Notes: generated by a model not told the origin, from the letters alone. Counted from the first letter of the stretch, positions 1 through 8,812 are shown. The stretch: 64,000 nucleotides of DNA from Sphingobacterium sp. (GCA_031277685.1 JAITLV010000140.1:47294-111293), one strand, 5' to 3'. Made by a program: numbers and translations.

Positions 1-1793
1 CCGACGAAAAGGTTTGGCAAGATCCCATTTTGGCAGAAAAATTCATCAGTGACATTTATAATGCATTTGAGAACAGCAATTCGGGTTTTACTGAACAAAT
101 GCAGGCTTCAGCAACAGACGAAGCAATCTGGAACCATACGGATGCTTTTTTATTGTTAAACACTGGAAATATCAACGGAGCTGCTTTAGGTTGGGATGGT
201 ACATCTAGATGGTGGGAACGTATGTACAAATATGTTCGATTTTGCAATATCGCTGTTGAACGATTAACTGACCCGAACAAAAATGGCATTACAGATCAAA
301 TGGTTAAGAATAAACTTTTGGCTCAAGCCTACTTTATAAGGGCGTATTGCTACCATCAATTGCTACGCTACTATGGTGGTGTTCCATTAATTACCAGCAG
401 CTACGCTTATACTGAAGATCCACTAACCTATCAGATCAAACGGAATACTTATGAAGAATGTGCCAACTTCGTGATCAAAGACTGCGATGAGGCCTCAAAG
501 CTACTTGGCAGTGAGAAATTGGACAAAGGACGTGTAACAGCACTCGCAATTTTAGCTCTGAAGTCCAGGATGCTACTTTACGCTGCTAGTGATCTGCATG
601 ACAATGCCAAATTAACGGCCAAAGTCACTAATCTAAGTGACTTAAAAGATAAACTGCCTTTATTATGTTATATGAATGGTTCCCAACAAGAGCGGTATCG
701 CCTGGCACAAGCTGCAGCCAAAGCTGTATTAGATGCAGGAAGCGGTTATAAGCTCAACCTTTCTGCTCCGGCAACCGCTACAGAAGGCCAGGCAAATTAT
801 AAAAGTATTGCGATGGGAGGAGGAAGTAAAGCTCCTGGCATAGACCCCGCTGCCGCTGCCGATCTTCTTTTTGCCCGTTATTATATTACGGAGAGCAGTT
901 CATCCCACGCTAGAGACAATGGTCCTAATGGTTACCGAAACTGGGGCGGCAATCAACCTCTTGGCTGGTTGGTCGATGACTATGAGCTGGCTGATGGCAG
1001 TAAATTTAACTGGAACAATCCGACACACAAAGCATCGCCATATAAAAATAGAGACCCTCGTTTTTATGCTTCAATCCTATATGACGGGGCAGACTGGAAG
1101 CCAAGAGACAAATCTGGCTATGGTTTTGACCCCGCAAATCAGATTCAAACAGGTGCCTATGATATAATAGTTGATGGAAAATTGACCAAAGTTTCCGGAC
1201 TTGATACCAAGCAAAGTTCCGTTGAACCCCATAATGGCACCTGGACAGGATATTACATTCAAAAATTTATTGACCCAGACCCCAATATTGTCGATGCACA
1301 GGGCAGGCAATTCGTTCCCTGGCCATATTTTAGATTTACCGAGGCTGTATTCAACTATATTGAAGCATCTATTGAACTAGGTGAAACCGGAACAGCCCGA
1401 GACTGGCTCAATAAGATTCGATACCGTGCGGGTATGCCAGCCATTACAGCCGATGATCAGCATACATTACGAGAAGCCTATAGACACGAACGCCGGATAG
1501 AAATGGCTTACGAACAGCAGCGCTTCTTTGATGCACGACGCTGGCTGATTGCCGCAGAAACTCTGGGACGCAAGGTCACCATCATCAAGGTTGATGGAAA
1601 ATTTAAACCCGGAAAATCACTCACAGGTAATTATAAGCATGATGAAACGGTTTATGATTATACTTATACGCCACAGGAATTCAACACAAAAGAAGATCGT
1701 GCCTGGAAAAATCAACTTTACTTCTTACCTCTTTCACGGGATGAGATCAGAAAGAATCCCCTATTGGTTCAAAATCCAGGCTATATTGAATAG
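1..1793 (+). CDS. SusD/RagB family outer-membrane lipoprotein, 5' partial
   Basis: This is a nutrient-binding lipoprotein that would sit on an outer-membrane SusC-type TonB transporter. The frame is open from position 3 to the stop at 1791-1793. The residues before the first internal start codon (a TTG at 30) read DEKVWQDPIL, which is the usual start region of mature SusD proteins, so the true start and signal peptide lie left of the window. SusD features are the helical first half rich in aromatic residues (WWERMYKYVRFCN, FIRAYCYHQLLRYYGGVPLI) and the C-terminal RHERRIEMAYEQQRFFDARRW block and the closing NPLLVQNPGY motif. The partner SusC must be upstream, outside the window. A strong hairpin terminator follows directly, so this is the last gene of its operon. 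Substrate cannot be inferred. Confidence 0.93.
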   Translation, partial: DEKVWQDPILAEKFISDIYNAFENSNSGFTEQMQASATDEAIWNHTDAFLLLNTGNINGAALGWDGTSRWWERMYKYVRFCNIAVERLTDPNKNGITDQMVKNKLLAQAYFIRAYCYHQLLRYYGGVPLITSSYAYTEDPLTYQIKRNTYEECANFVIKDCDEASKLLGSEKLDKGRVTALAILALKSRMLLYAASDLHDNAKLTAKVTNLSDLKDKLPLLCYMNGSQQERYRLAQAAAKAVLDAGSGYKLNLSAPATATEGQANYKSIAMGGGSKAPGIDPAAAADLLFARYYITESSSSHARDNGPNGYRNWGGNQPLGWLVDDYELADGSKFNWNNPTHKASPYKNRDPRFYASILYDGADWKPRDKSGYGFDPANQIQTGAYDIIVDGKLTKVSGLDTKQSSVEPHNGTWTGYYIQKFIDPDPNIVDAQGRQFVPWPYFRFTEAVFNYIEASIELGETGTARDWLNKIRYRAGMPAITADDQHTLREAYRHERRIEMAYEQQRFFDARRWLIAAETLGRKVTIIKVDGKFKPGKSLTGNYKHDETVYDYTYTPQEFNTKEDRAWKNQLYFLPLSRDEIRKNPLLVQNPGYIE

Positions 1794-1811
1794 TTAGCTT
1801 GTTAAAAAATC

Positions 1812-1858
1812 AATACTTAAAAGGCCACATCTATCCGCGATGTGGCCTTTTAAGTATT
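1812..1858. terminator. Hairpin terminator after the SusD gene
   Basis: A perfect 20-bp inverted repeat (1812-1831 and 1839-1858) with a 7-base loop, A-rich on its left side and T-rich on its right. It lies 19 bases after the SusD stop and can also stop transcripts coming from the convergent MACPF-type gene. Confidence 0.88.
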
Positions 1859-1968
1859 TGATGATTTTAAATATCGATATAATTAGTCTTTTGCTCAAAA
1901 AGGATTTTCAGTCATTGAGACATTCCTTGACTCCCTTTATTAATATACTAAATGTTGGAAATAGATCT

Positions 1969-2970
1969 TTAATTACTCTTTTCCTCACGAACTAGAAAAT
2001 CATAGGAGTACCAGAACTTCAATAATGAAAAATTGTCCAGACTTCGGAGCGAATAACTCAGCGGAAAGTCAAATGAAGTACGCTGTTTTTCAAACTCTTT
2101 GTTAAATTCTGTGATCAGTTTAGTTATTCCCTGCAATCCATTTGCACGTTTGATAAAACTTTCCTTCCGACCACCTCGTAAATAAATTAATAGATCCGAA
2201 GCATTTAGGATAGTTTCTTCCTTTTCCGTCAAAGGATTTCCAGCCAACAATTTATCAAGCGCATTTTTGAAATCAATTCGTGGGTAATCACTTTCTCCCA
2301 TTAAAATAACATGGGTACCATAATTCACAATATTTGTATAGTAGGGATTAAAGCCGGATTGTTTTAATTGGATAATATCTTTGCTACTAAAGGCGGAGGA
2401 AAACTCATTAAATTGTGCCATTAATGAAAATGCAATATTTTCACTGCGCATCAAGCAGCTATAGGCCCTTTTGATTGTTGTAGAATCATGATGTTCAACT
2501 AGTTTTAATACACTATCGACGTCAGGACTATTATTGAGATGATAGCGAATGGATTCATAATCAAAAAAATCCGTTATAGAAAAACCTGATAGGGCCAACG
2601 CTGAACTTTTGTTTTTACGAGCATATGAACGAATTCCATCGAAAGTAGGTAGGATTTTCGCCGTTGAAATAACAGTAGTTGAAGGTACAATTGTAATTTT
2701 AAATGGTTTATAGTGGCTCCGCAGAGAAGTTAACTCTACCGTAGGTATCGTATCTTTCAATCCCCAAACCGTTCCTAAATAAAAATTTTTATCTATGGTT
2801 TGGTCTACATAAATTTGGTTTACTGAAAAACCGACAGAACGACCAATAAATTGAAACTTTTTAGATAATGTACCACCGTCGATTTCCAAGGCGTCTGGAT
2901 CAACTTCCTCTTTGTCACAGCTGGACAATAGGAATAAACCGAGCAACAGTACAAAAATATATTTCATCAT
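1969..2970 (-). CDS. Lipoprotein with MACPF-like (pore-forming) domain signature
   Basis: The 333-residue product starts with a lipoprotein signal (LLSSC, Cys18) followed by DKEE; a K-(D/E)2 run just after the Cys fits the Bacteroidota surface-export signal, so an outer-surface location is likely. Residues 210-220 read Y-x6-Y-G-T-H-V, which matches the membrane attack complex/perforin signature Y-x6-[FY]-G-T-H-[FY] except for the last position. Downstream, a Gly-Gly turn (LIYLRGGRKE) and a terminal segment FPLSYSLRSLDNFSLL resemble the strand and helix that follow the signature in MACPF proteins. Bacteroidales use MACPF lipoproteins (BSAP type) to kill close relatives; that role here is inference. 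The gene stands alone, transcribed towards the SusD terminator. The N-terminal half has no clear match. An alternative is a non-lytic MACPF homologue. Confidence 0.72.
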   Translation of the reverse strand: MMKYIFVLLLGLFLLSSCDKEEVDPDALEIDGGTLSKKFQFIGRSVGFSVNQIYVDQTIDKNFYLGTVWGLKDTIPTVELTSLRSHYKPFKITIVPSTTVISTAKILPTFDGIRSYARKNKSSALALSGFSITDFFDYESIRYHLNNSPDVDSVLKLVEHHDSTTIKRAYSCLMRSENIAFSLMAQFNEFSSAFSSKDIIQLKQSGFNPYYTNIVNYGTHVILMGESDYPRIDFKNALDKLLAGNPLTEKEETILNASDLLIYLRGGRKESFIKRANGLQGITKLITEFNKEFEKQRTSFDFPLSYSLRSLDNFSLLKFWYSYDFLVREEKSN

Positions 2971-3187
2971 TCAATAATTACTCGTTCCCCAAAAGTCAAA
3001 ACATTTCCATTTATCAGTAGCAAGGCTAAAGGCTTTTGGTTCTTTATCAAAGATATATAAAAATACCTATTCAACCTACATAAAAATCAGATTAACAAAT
3101 GAATAAGGAAAAATTCATTTCCTTATCGTACAAAAAGCTGGCTTATAGACAACTGAAATAGTGATTGATAAAAAAAATGGATAAAAA

Positions 3188-3278
3188 AACAAAAGCCGTT
3201 GGAATGGGGAATTCCACACGGCTTTATTCTAACCTAATGAAAAACATCGATACCATGACTGGTATGGTGTTGATCTCC
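3188..3278 (-). ncRNA. Candidate small RNA A (two hairpins, second is a terminator)
   Basis: On the minus strand a short hairpin (ACCATACCA/TGGTAT, around 3248-3268) is followed by a TTTTTCAT...TAGGTTAG linker and then a stem-loop (about 3192-3225) closed by AAGCCGT and ACGGCTT with the loop containing GGAATTCCCCAT, ending in TTTTGTTTTTTT. A TATATTTG promoter box lies at 3285-3292, placing the start near 3278, so the transcript would be about 90 nt. The same order of hairpin, CAT, AGGTTA and terminator with a GGARTWCCCCAT loop occurs at 7698-7800. An ORF of 58-62 residues overlaps it, but the RNA layout is the better explanation. Family unknown to me. Confidence 0.5.
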
Positions 3279-3284
3279 TAACGT

Positions 3285-3292
3285 CAAATATA
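3285..3292 (-). promoter_or_regulatory. -7 box TATATTTG for candidate small RNA A
   Basis: A perfect match to the Bacteroidota -7 consensus TAnnTTTG on the minus strand, 7 bases upstream of the inferred start of the candidate small RNA. No convincing -33 TTG was found at the usual distance. Confidence 0.4.
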
Positions 3293-3600
3293 TCAAGTCT
3301 ATTTCTTCCATGTATCCTCCATTTACAATTCGTAGCTTACATTTACAATTCGTTTCGTTGGCAACCAAGTCTTCACCTTTTGATATGAATGGCTTATAGG
3401 TTTTCGTCATAACAAATAGCAAATGTCAATTCGTTATTCCCCTAGCCACAGCAGACATTCGTTAAAAAAAGAGAACAATAAAATATTGAAATATGTCAGC
3501 GATTATCTGTTCTGCTGTATTTATTTTCATGAAATTATTAGCGTTTTTCAAAGTCATTGATTTTCCATCTATGCTTTGTAATTATTTTTATTTTAAATCA

Positions 3601-3650
3601 GTCTAAATAATTAAATTAATTATATGTTTGCGCCGACAAATAATTTAGAC
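3601..3650. promoter_or_regulatory. Candidate iron-responsive operator with -7 box, upstream of the siderophore receptor
   Basis: Two inverted near-identical half-sites, GTCTAAATAATT (3601-3612) and AATAATTTAGAC (3639-3650), match at 11 of 12 positions when folded on each other and flank a perfect -7 box TATGTTTG at 3623-3630. The same TCTAAATAAT core recurs upstream of the PepSY/siderophore-receptor operon near 34504-34513. Because both genes belong to iron uptake, a Fur- or DtxR-type repressor site is the natural reading, but the regulator is not identified. Confidence 0.5.
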
Positions 3651-3666
3651 TAATTCAATATTAACA

Positions 3667-6099
3667 ATGAAAAGATCTTTTCTGGGGCTTATTTTAAGTC
3701 TGGGATTGGTAGGTGCTACACATTTGGATGTGTCGGCTCAAAGTAAAGGGGTATATGGGCGCGTCAAAACAAAAGATGGCGCACCTATCGAGTCAGCAAC
3801 AGTAACGATTGCAACACTTGGAAAATCAACCTCGACTTCCCCTGACGGCAGTTTCCATTTTTCAAATCTTCCAGATGGAACATATACGATTCGAATTAAA
3901 AGTATAGGTAATGTTGTTGAGGAACAGACTGTAACGGTCAAAGATGGTAAGGCACTGGCAATTAACATCGCTATGAATATTTCCGAATCACAGCTGGAGC
4001 AGGTTGAAGTAATTGGTTATAATTCCCATAATAATAAGACGGTCCATGTGGGGAAAGCGGGTATTATTGATAAAGACCTCCCTCAAAGCGTACAGATTAT
4101 CAATGAACAGGTTATTGCAGATCAACAAGTCAACCGATTAAGTGACGCACTCAAAAATGCAAATGGCGTTGCGTTAGGTGCCAACCGTGGTGGAGTAAAT
4201 GAAAATTTTTATGCGAGAGGTTATAGTCTGGGCGCAAATAATATCTTTAAGAACGGAATCAGAACAAACAATGGTGCCTCTATAGAAGCTTCGACTTTAG
4301 AATCCATAGAAATTTTAAAAGGTAGCGCAGCTTTATTATATGGTGGCGTCAGTGGAGGTGCTGTAATTAACATGGTCACAAAAAAACCTAAATTCAACTA
4401 TGGTGGTGAGGTGAGTTTCCGAACAGGGAGTTATGATTTTTACAAACCAACAATAGATGTTTATGGACCACTATCCGACAAAGTTGCTTTCCGTCTAATA
4501 GGAACTTATGAAAACGCCAAAAGTTTTCGTGATGTTGTTGAAAATAAACGTACCTATGTCAACCCTTCACTATTGATAAAAGCCTCCGAAAAGACGGAGA
4601 TCGAGATAAATGGGGATTACATGAAGGCCAATAATACGCCAGATTTCGGTATTGGTACAGTTGATGGAAAAATCGATAGATCACTTGGCAGAAACAGGTT
4701 TCTAAATACAGTCTGGGCATTTAATAAAACCGAACAAGCAAATTTTCAAACGGCCCTAAATCATAAATTCAGTGACAATTGGAAATTAAATATTGCTTTA
4801 GGCGCGCAATCCTACAATAGAGATTACTTCGGTGCTGAACGTGTACAAATTCAAGCAAATGGAGATTTAAACATCGCCTTGAATAAAACACAGTCCAAAG
4901 AAATCACGACAAATCAGCAAGTAAATCTTACCGGAAAGTTCTATACAGCAGGAATTAAACATAATTTATTAATCGGTGCTGATGCCGATCAATCCGATAC
5001 GAAGAATTTTACGTTTACAATTAGTGATAAGGGTAATGTGACCGGACCGGACGGAAAAACAACGGCAGTATATGATAAAATCAATATCTATAAACCTGGT
5101 GGAGAGCGTACAGATATGCCTGATGCATCATTCAAAAATTCCACAAGAACAGATATCTACCGTTCGGGGGTATTTGTACAGGATTTGATAGAGCTATCTG
5201 AAAAGTTCAAGGTATTAGCTGGGGTAAGATATACTTATCAAAAAACACCCGAATCAAGGATTATAGATAACCAGGGAAACCAGAGCCTGACTGTAAATAA
5301 GCCGTCTGGTCCCAAAATTGATAAAGCCTGGTCTCCCAAGTTTGCCCTTATTTACCAGCCTATCGCCAGTTCAAGTATTTTTGTGACTTACTCGAGCAAC
5401 TTTGAAGCCAATGCTGGATACGACAAGGAATATCGCTCATTGGGGCCTTCTATCATCGACCAGTTTGAATTTGGTGTAAAAAATGAGTTTATGAATGGCC
5501 GCTTGACAGCGAATGCCTCCGTCTACAGAATTAAAAATAATAGATTCGCACAAGCGATTATTTCAGAAAATGGTACCATTAAGGATGCATTAATGAAAGA
5601 ATTTACCGGAGAGACAATGTCCGATGGTGTAGAGCTTGATTTACGTGGGCAATTGACAGAAGGCCTGAATATTATCGGCGGTTACAGCTATAATTTCAGA
5701 CGATACACCAAAACCAGTGAAATGGGTAATGCTGAGGGAGAAAGACAGGTTGGCTCTACTCCACATACAGCAAATGGAACGATATTTTACACCTTCCAGA
5801 ATGGAAGTATAAAAGGCCTTAAACTAGGATTTTCCACATTTTATACAGGTCGGCGAAATGCTGGATGGAACAATAGCAAAGCCAATATTAAAGATGGCTT
5901 AAACCGTCTAATTTCAGTCAGTCCATTCACAACCATTGACTTTTCTGCTGGGTATACTTACAAAAATTGGAGTATTCTTGGAAAACTGTCCAATATCACC
6001 AATGCATTCAATTATTATATCCATGAGAATTATAGTGTAAATCCCATACCACCCCGTAGTTTTATGGCAACACTTTCGTACAAATTCGAAAAAAAATAG
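3667..6099 (+). CDS. TonB-dependent ferrisiderophore receptor with N-terminal carboxypeptidase-regulatory-like domain
   Basis: An 810-residue outer-membrane receptor that imports ferric siderophore using TonB energy. A cleavable signal peptide ends at VSAQ near residue 25. Residues 30-105 form a CarboxypepD_reg-like domain (GVYGRVKTKDGAPIESATV), common in Bacteroidota receptors. The plug follows (LPQSVQIINEQVIADQQ, VALGANRGGVNENFYARGY, ESIEILKGSAALLYGG), which is the FhuA/FpvA siderophore type rather than SusC type; then the 22-strand barrel ending in the aromatic strand MATLSYKFEKK. It has no STN domain, so no sigma/FecR signalling is expected; regulation is probably through the operator at 3601-3650. 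It is a single-gene unit closed by the terminator at 6114-6140. The precise siderophore cannot be told. Confidence 0.93.
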   Translation: MKRSFLGLILSLGLVGATHLDVSAQSKGVYGRVKTKDGAPIESATVTIATLGKSTSTSPDGSFHFSNLPDGTYTIRIKSIGNVVEEQTVTVKDGKALAINIAMNISESQLEQVEVIGYNSHNNKTVHVGKAGIIDKDLPQSVQIINEQVIADQQVNRLSDALKNANGVALGANRGGVNENFYARGYSLGANNIFKNGIRTNNGASIEASTLESIEILKGSAALLYGGVSGGAVINMVTKKPKFNYGGEVSFRTGSYDFYKPTIDVYGPLSDKVAFRLIGTYENAKSFRDVVENKRTYVNPSLLIKASEKTEIEINGDYMKANNTPDFGIGTVDGKIDRSLGRNRFLNTVWAFNKTEQANFQTALNHKFSDNWKLNIALGAQSYNRDYFGAERVQIQANGDLNIALNKTQSKEITTNQQVNLTGKFYTAGIKHNLLIGADADQSDTKNFTFTISDKGNVTGPDGKTTAVYDKINIYKPGGERTDMPDASFKNSTRTDIYRSGVFVQDLIELSEKFKVLAGVRYTYQKTPESRIIDNQGNQSLTVNKPSGPKIDKAWSPKFALIYQPIASSSIFVTYSSNFEANAGYDKEYRSLGPSIIDQFEFGVKNEFMNGRLTANASVYRIKNNRFAQAIISENGTIKDALMKEFTGETMSDGVELDLRGQLTEGLNIIGGYSYNFRRYTKTSEMGNAEGERQVGSTPHTANGTIFYTFQNGSIKGLKLGFSTFYTGRRNAGWNNSKANIKDGLNRLISVSPFTTIDFSAGYTYKNWSILGKLSNITNAFNYYIHENYSVNPIPPRSFMATLSYKFEKK

Positions 6100-6113
6100 T
6101 TTATTTTTACGAC

Positions 6114-6140
6114 AAAAAAGGAGCCTTAAGCTCCTTTTTT
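6114..6140. terminator. Bidirectional terminator between the siderophore receptor and MutS-like genes
   Basis: AAAAAAGGAGC (6114-6124) pairs with GCTCCTTTTTT (6130-6140) around a 5-base loop. It has a T-run in both directions and sits between two convergent genes. Confidence 0.88.
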
Positions 6141-6194
6141 ATTCTTCCGCTGAAAGATAGATGTGGTTCAGCCATTGCACGCAAAAAATCCTGG

Positions 6195-7535
6195 CTAAGA
6201 TGGTCTAGCTTCACGTAAAATATCAAATACACGTTCTTTGCGCAAAAGCCACATGCCGAGTTTCTCTTCGGCAACACCCTCCAAAAGCTGATAGGTAAAG
6301 ACAAGCCCTTTATCCTCTTCTAGTCTGACGCCCAAATGTTTCATTACCACCCCTTCCCTTTTTAAAATGGAAGAAATTTCAATAATATGGGAAGATAATA
6401 AAAATACACTGTTGCCATATCCCCGAAGGCAGTGCATCAGTTCCAATGTCGCTTCACTTGCATCGTTATGATTTGTTCCTTTAAATAATTCGTCCATGAG
6501 GATAAACATCCTTTTACCTTTTGCCAAGAGCTCTGCCAAGTGTTTTACACGTAAGACCTCATTAAAAAAATGGCTTGCTCCAGCATTGATATCATCGCCC
6601 AAATTTATTGTTGCCGATATCCCATCGAAAAGTATAGTTTCCATGCTATTAGCTGGAACAGGAAAACCCAAATGTGCCAAATATACACAAGCTCCTACCG
6701 TTTTTAACAATGTCGACTTACCAGTCATATTAGCCCCTGTCAAATACCATAGACTACTCTCCCGTTCTATTTTGATATCATTCTTAACTGGATCTTCTAG
6801 AAATAAATTATATGCACCACCGATCGCGACCATATCCGATCCAAGATCGCTATCCTTAATTTTAGGAAAAACGAGATCTTTCCCTTCGATAGATTGTGCA
6901 ACCCCAGACAAAGCATCTAACTGGTATAACATAGCAAAGGCCTCTCTTATCAATTGTCGTTTTATATTCCTAAAAATATAATCATATTTAATCATCAATT
7001 CTATCGGAAATCTATTCTTTAACAACTGCTCAAACTCTTCTCTATCGATATCCTCTATTATATTATCAATGATATCGCAAAAACTACCAACCCGCCAAAG
7101 TGTGGGATTCTGTTCCTTAACCGACTGAAGAAATACAGTGAGGAAATCTATTACTTTCGCTATTTCGTGAATGGAACGCTTAATCAATATGTCACGTTTT
7201 TTGAAATCGTTTGAAAGAAAACTCGTCGAAACCAATTCCAGGTAGTAGGAAGCTTTGCTTGCGGAATATGGTTCCACTGGCAAAGACAGGTATTTCTCGA
7301 GGTCCTGCATCATGTATTTGTCCAGAATGCCCGTCATATCTTTTCCGCGCAAGAAACAGATGAGCTGCTGCCTATATTCTATTTCAGATTTCGTAAGGAG
7401 AGGTTCAAGAAAATAGTTATACAACATATCCCTTCCACCCTGGGTTACTGTTTTATCAAAAAAATCAATGAGATCCCTGTACCTACTGTTGGTAATGTTT
7501 AAATCTATTAAAGTTTGTTTGTCGACTATAAACAT
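6195..7535 (-). CDS. MutS-like DNA-binding ATPase lacking mismatch-recognition domains
   Basis: A 446-residue member of the MutS ATPase superfamily. The C-terminal half holds a Walker A motif GANMTGKST, a signature-like region AGASHFFNEV, Walker B with catalytic Glu (FILMDELFKGTN) and an H-loop (LLSSHI). The N-terminal half is helical and corresponds to the MutS core/clamp region. The mismatch-reading domain I with its Phe-x-Glu motif is absent, and at 446 residues it is about half the length of true MutS, so it is not the canonical mismatch sensor. Such short MutS-related proteins are common in Bacteroidota and have no settled role. It is a single gene, convergent with the siderophore receptor. 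Confidence 0.88.
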   Translation of the reverse strand: MFIVDKQTLIDLNITNSRYRDLIDFFDKTVTQGGRDMLYNYFLEPLLTKSEIEYRQQLICFLRGKDMTGILDKYMMQDLEKYLSLPVEPYSASKASYYLELVSTSFLSNDFKKRDILIKRSIHEIAKVIDFLTVFLQSVKEQNPTLWRVGSFCDIIDNIIEDIDREEFEQLLKNRFPIELMIKYDYIFRNIKRQLIREAFAMLYQLDALSGVAQSIEGKDLVFPKIKDSDLGSDMVAIGGAYNLFLEDPVKNDIKIERESSLWYLTGANMTGKSTLLKTVGACVYLAHLGFPVPANSMETILFDGISATINLGDDINAGASHFFNEVLRVKHLAELLAKGKRMFILMDELFKGTNHNDASEATLELMHCLRGYGNSVFLLSSHIIEISSILKREGVVMKHLGVRLEEDKGLVFTYQLLEGVAEEKLGMWLLRKERVFDILREARPS

Positions 7536-7697
7536 GATTTACTTTAAATGAGGCTACTTCGTACGTTTATTGGCAATATATCCACTTAAACCTACCTAAA
7601 TTCATCTTAATTAGCAATACATGTATCAGAATAGTTATATTATTTGCCTTACCTAAGTTCCAACAATCAATAAACAGCAAAAATAAGCCATCACTTT

Positions 7698-7800
7698 AAT
7701 CAAAAAAAAACACCCGATAGCATGGGGTACTCCGGGTGTTTTAGCCATATTATTAACCTATTTTATGAAAAGTGCCCGTGATGGGCAACACTAAAGTAGA
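7698..7800 (-). ncRNA. Candidate small RNA B, related to candidate A
   Basis: On the minus strand a hairpin with stem TGCCC/GGGCA (about 7772-7788) is followed by TTTTCATAAAATAGGTTAATAA and then a terminator stem AAAACACCCG/CGGGTGTTTT (7707-7716 with 7733-7742) whose loop carries GGAGTACCCCAT, followed by nine T residues. No protein gene lies upstream on this strand, so the terminator is not the end of an mRNA that I can see. The layout and the core words TTTTCAT, AGGTTA and the CCCCAT loop match candidate A. A promoter box is less clear here (TTATTTTG, one mismatch). Confidence 0.5.
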
Positions 7801-7945
7801 AAAAAACTTTGTATAAACAAAATAAAAAGTTAAAAAAATCATATTTATAATTCACGCTAAACCGGTTGAACATTGATTTAGATAAATAAATAATCCGCCT
7901 GTCTTATGAGACATGTTGACTACTCGTTATCCCCATGTAGAATAT

Positions 7946-8022
7946 TAACAAGGAGATAACAAGGTGTTAATAGGAGAATAATAGGGGCTTAACAAGGATA
8001 CCCCCCTATTATCCCCCTATTA
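7946..8022. repeat. Compound repeat: three TAACAAGG copies and a 20-bp imperfect inverted repeat
   Basis: TAACAAGG occurs at 7946-7953, 7957-7964 and 7990-7997. TAATAGGAGAATAATAGGGG (7968-7987) pairs with 8003-8022 at 18 of 20 positions around a 15-base loop that contains the third TAACAAGG. It lies in the noncoding gap between the candidate small RNA B and the Crp-family gene, about 200 bases upstream of the latter. It could be a folded leader, a protein-binding array or a dispersed intergenic repeat. Confidence 0.6.
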
Positions 8023-8220
8023 ATATACTATAAAAGTAGTATTACTTCACTTTTAAATATGATGGTGGTATCAGCTTGGTAAATACAAAGTATAGCACCA
8101 TTCTATTTTGAGATGTTTATTTGTTGAATTACAAAAATAGGCAGATGCTCCAAAGGAAGACAGGGCGCGCTGTGATTACGATATTTTGCTTAATTTTAGG
8201 TCATTAAATAACTGTACACT

Positions 8221-8796
8221 ATGACCCATCGTGAAGTCCTGAGGCAGCATATCAATAAAACCGTTCAGCTGAACGATGAACAATTTGACTATTTCTTTTC
8301 TTTTTTTAAACCGGTATCATTTAAAAAGAAGCAGTCAATTATTACTCTTGGCGATCGCGTAGCATGTGAATATTTTGTCCTCAATGGGTGCCTCAAAACT
8401 TTTGTGGTTAATGATGAGCAGCGAATGCATATCCTACAGTTTGCCACACAAACATGGTGGGCATCTGACTACAATGCTTTGCATAATAATACGCAAGCGA
8501 CGGTCAACCTGGATTGTGTAAGCGACGCTGATACACTTTGTCTCCATGCGGAGGATCGTGAACGTGTATGCAAAGAAATTCATGCTGTGGAAACATTTTT
8601 AAGATGGCGTGCCAACAAAGGTTATATAGGTTTACAAAAGAGAATTTTATCCTTACTAAACAATGATGCACGTAGCCGCTATGAGGAACTGATGCAGCAA
8701 TATCCTGAACTTTATAATCTTGTTCCCAAACACCTGATTGCCTCTTATCTTGGCGTATCTCGGGAGACGCTCAGTCGGCTCTACCATGCTAAATGA
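8221..8796 (+). CDS. Crp/Fnr family transcriptional regulator
   Basis: A 191-residue regulator. The N-terminal ~120 residues form a cyclic-nucleotide-binding-type beta-roll (KKQSIITLGDRVACEYFVLNGCLKTFV), followed by a dimer helix and a C-terminal winged helix (LIASYLGVSRETLSRL). The Cys residues are not in an Fnr iron-sulfur pattern, and the phosphate-binding cassette of true cAMP receptors is not evident, so the effector is unknown. Two CRP-type palindromes (8797-8812 and 8834-8849) lie right after its stop, ahead of the Hsp31-like gene, and it is likely that this protein binds them. This short Crp-like family is typical of Bacteroidota stress or detoxification responses. Confidence 0.88.
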   Translation: MTHREVLRQHINKTVQLNDEQFDYFFSFFKPVSFKKKQSIITLGDRVACEYFVLNGCLKTFVVNDEQRMHILQFATQTWWASDYNALHNNTQATVNLDCVSDADTLCLHAEDRERVCKEIHAVETFLRWRANKGYIGLQKRILSLLNNDARSRYEELMQQYPELYNLVPKHLIASYLGVSRETLSRLYHAK

Positions 8797-8812
8797 TGTG
8801 ATCTACATCACC
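8797..8812. promoter_or_regulatory. CRP-type operator 1
   Basis: TGTGA-N6-TCACC, 9 of 10 positions of the classical Crp/Fnr-superfamily palindrome, immediately after the stop codon of the Crp-family gene and 37 bp (centre to centre) upstream of operator 2. Confidence 0.6.

Noticed and set aside
3234..3422. 62-codon ORF on the minus strand with two Cys and an NGG stretch, possibly a small peptide precursor
   Set aside because: The first codon is TTG, no ribosome-binding signal is seen, and most of the ORF lies under the candidate small RNA, whose structure recurs elsewhere without this ORF.
6496..6981. 161-codon ORF opposite the MutS-like gene
   Set aside because: It is the antisense shadow of a gene with intact Walker motifs; no start signal or domain.
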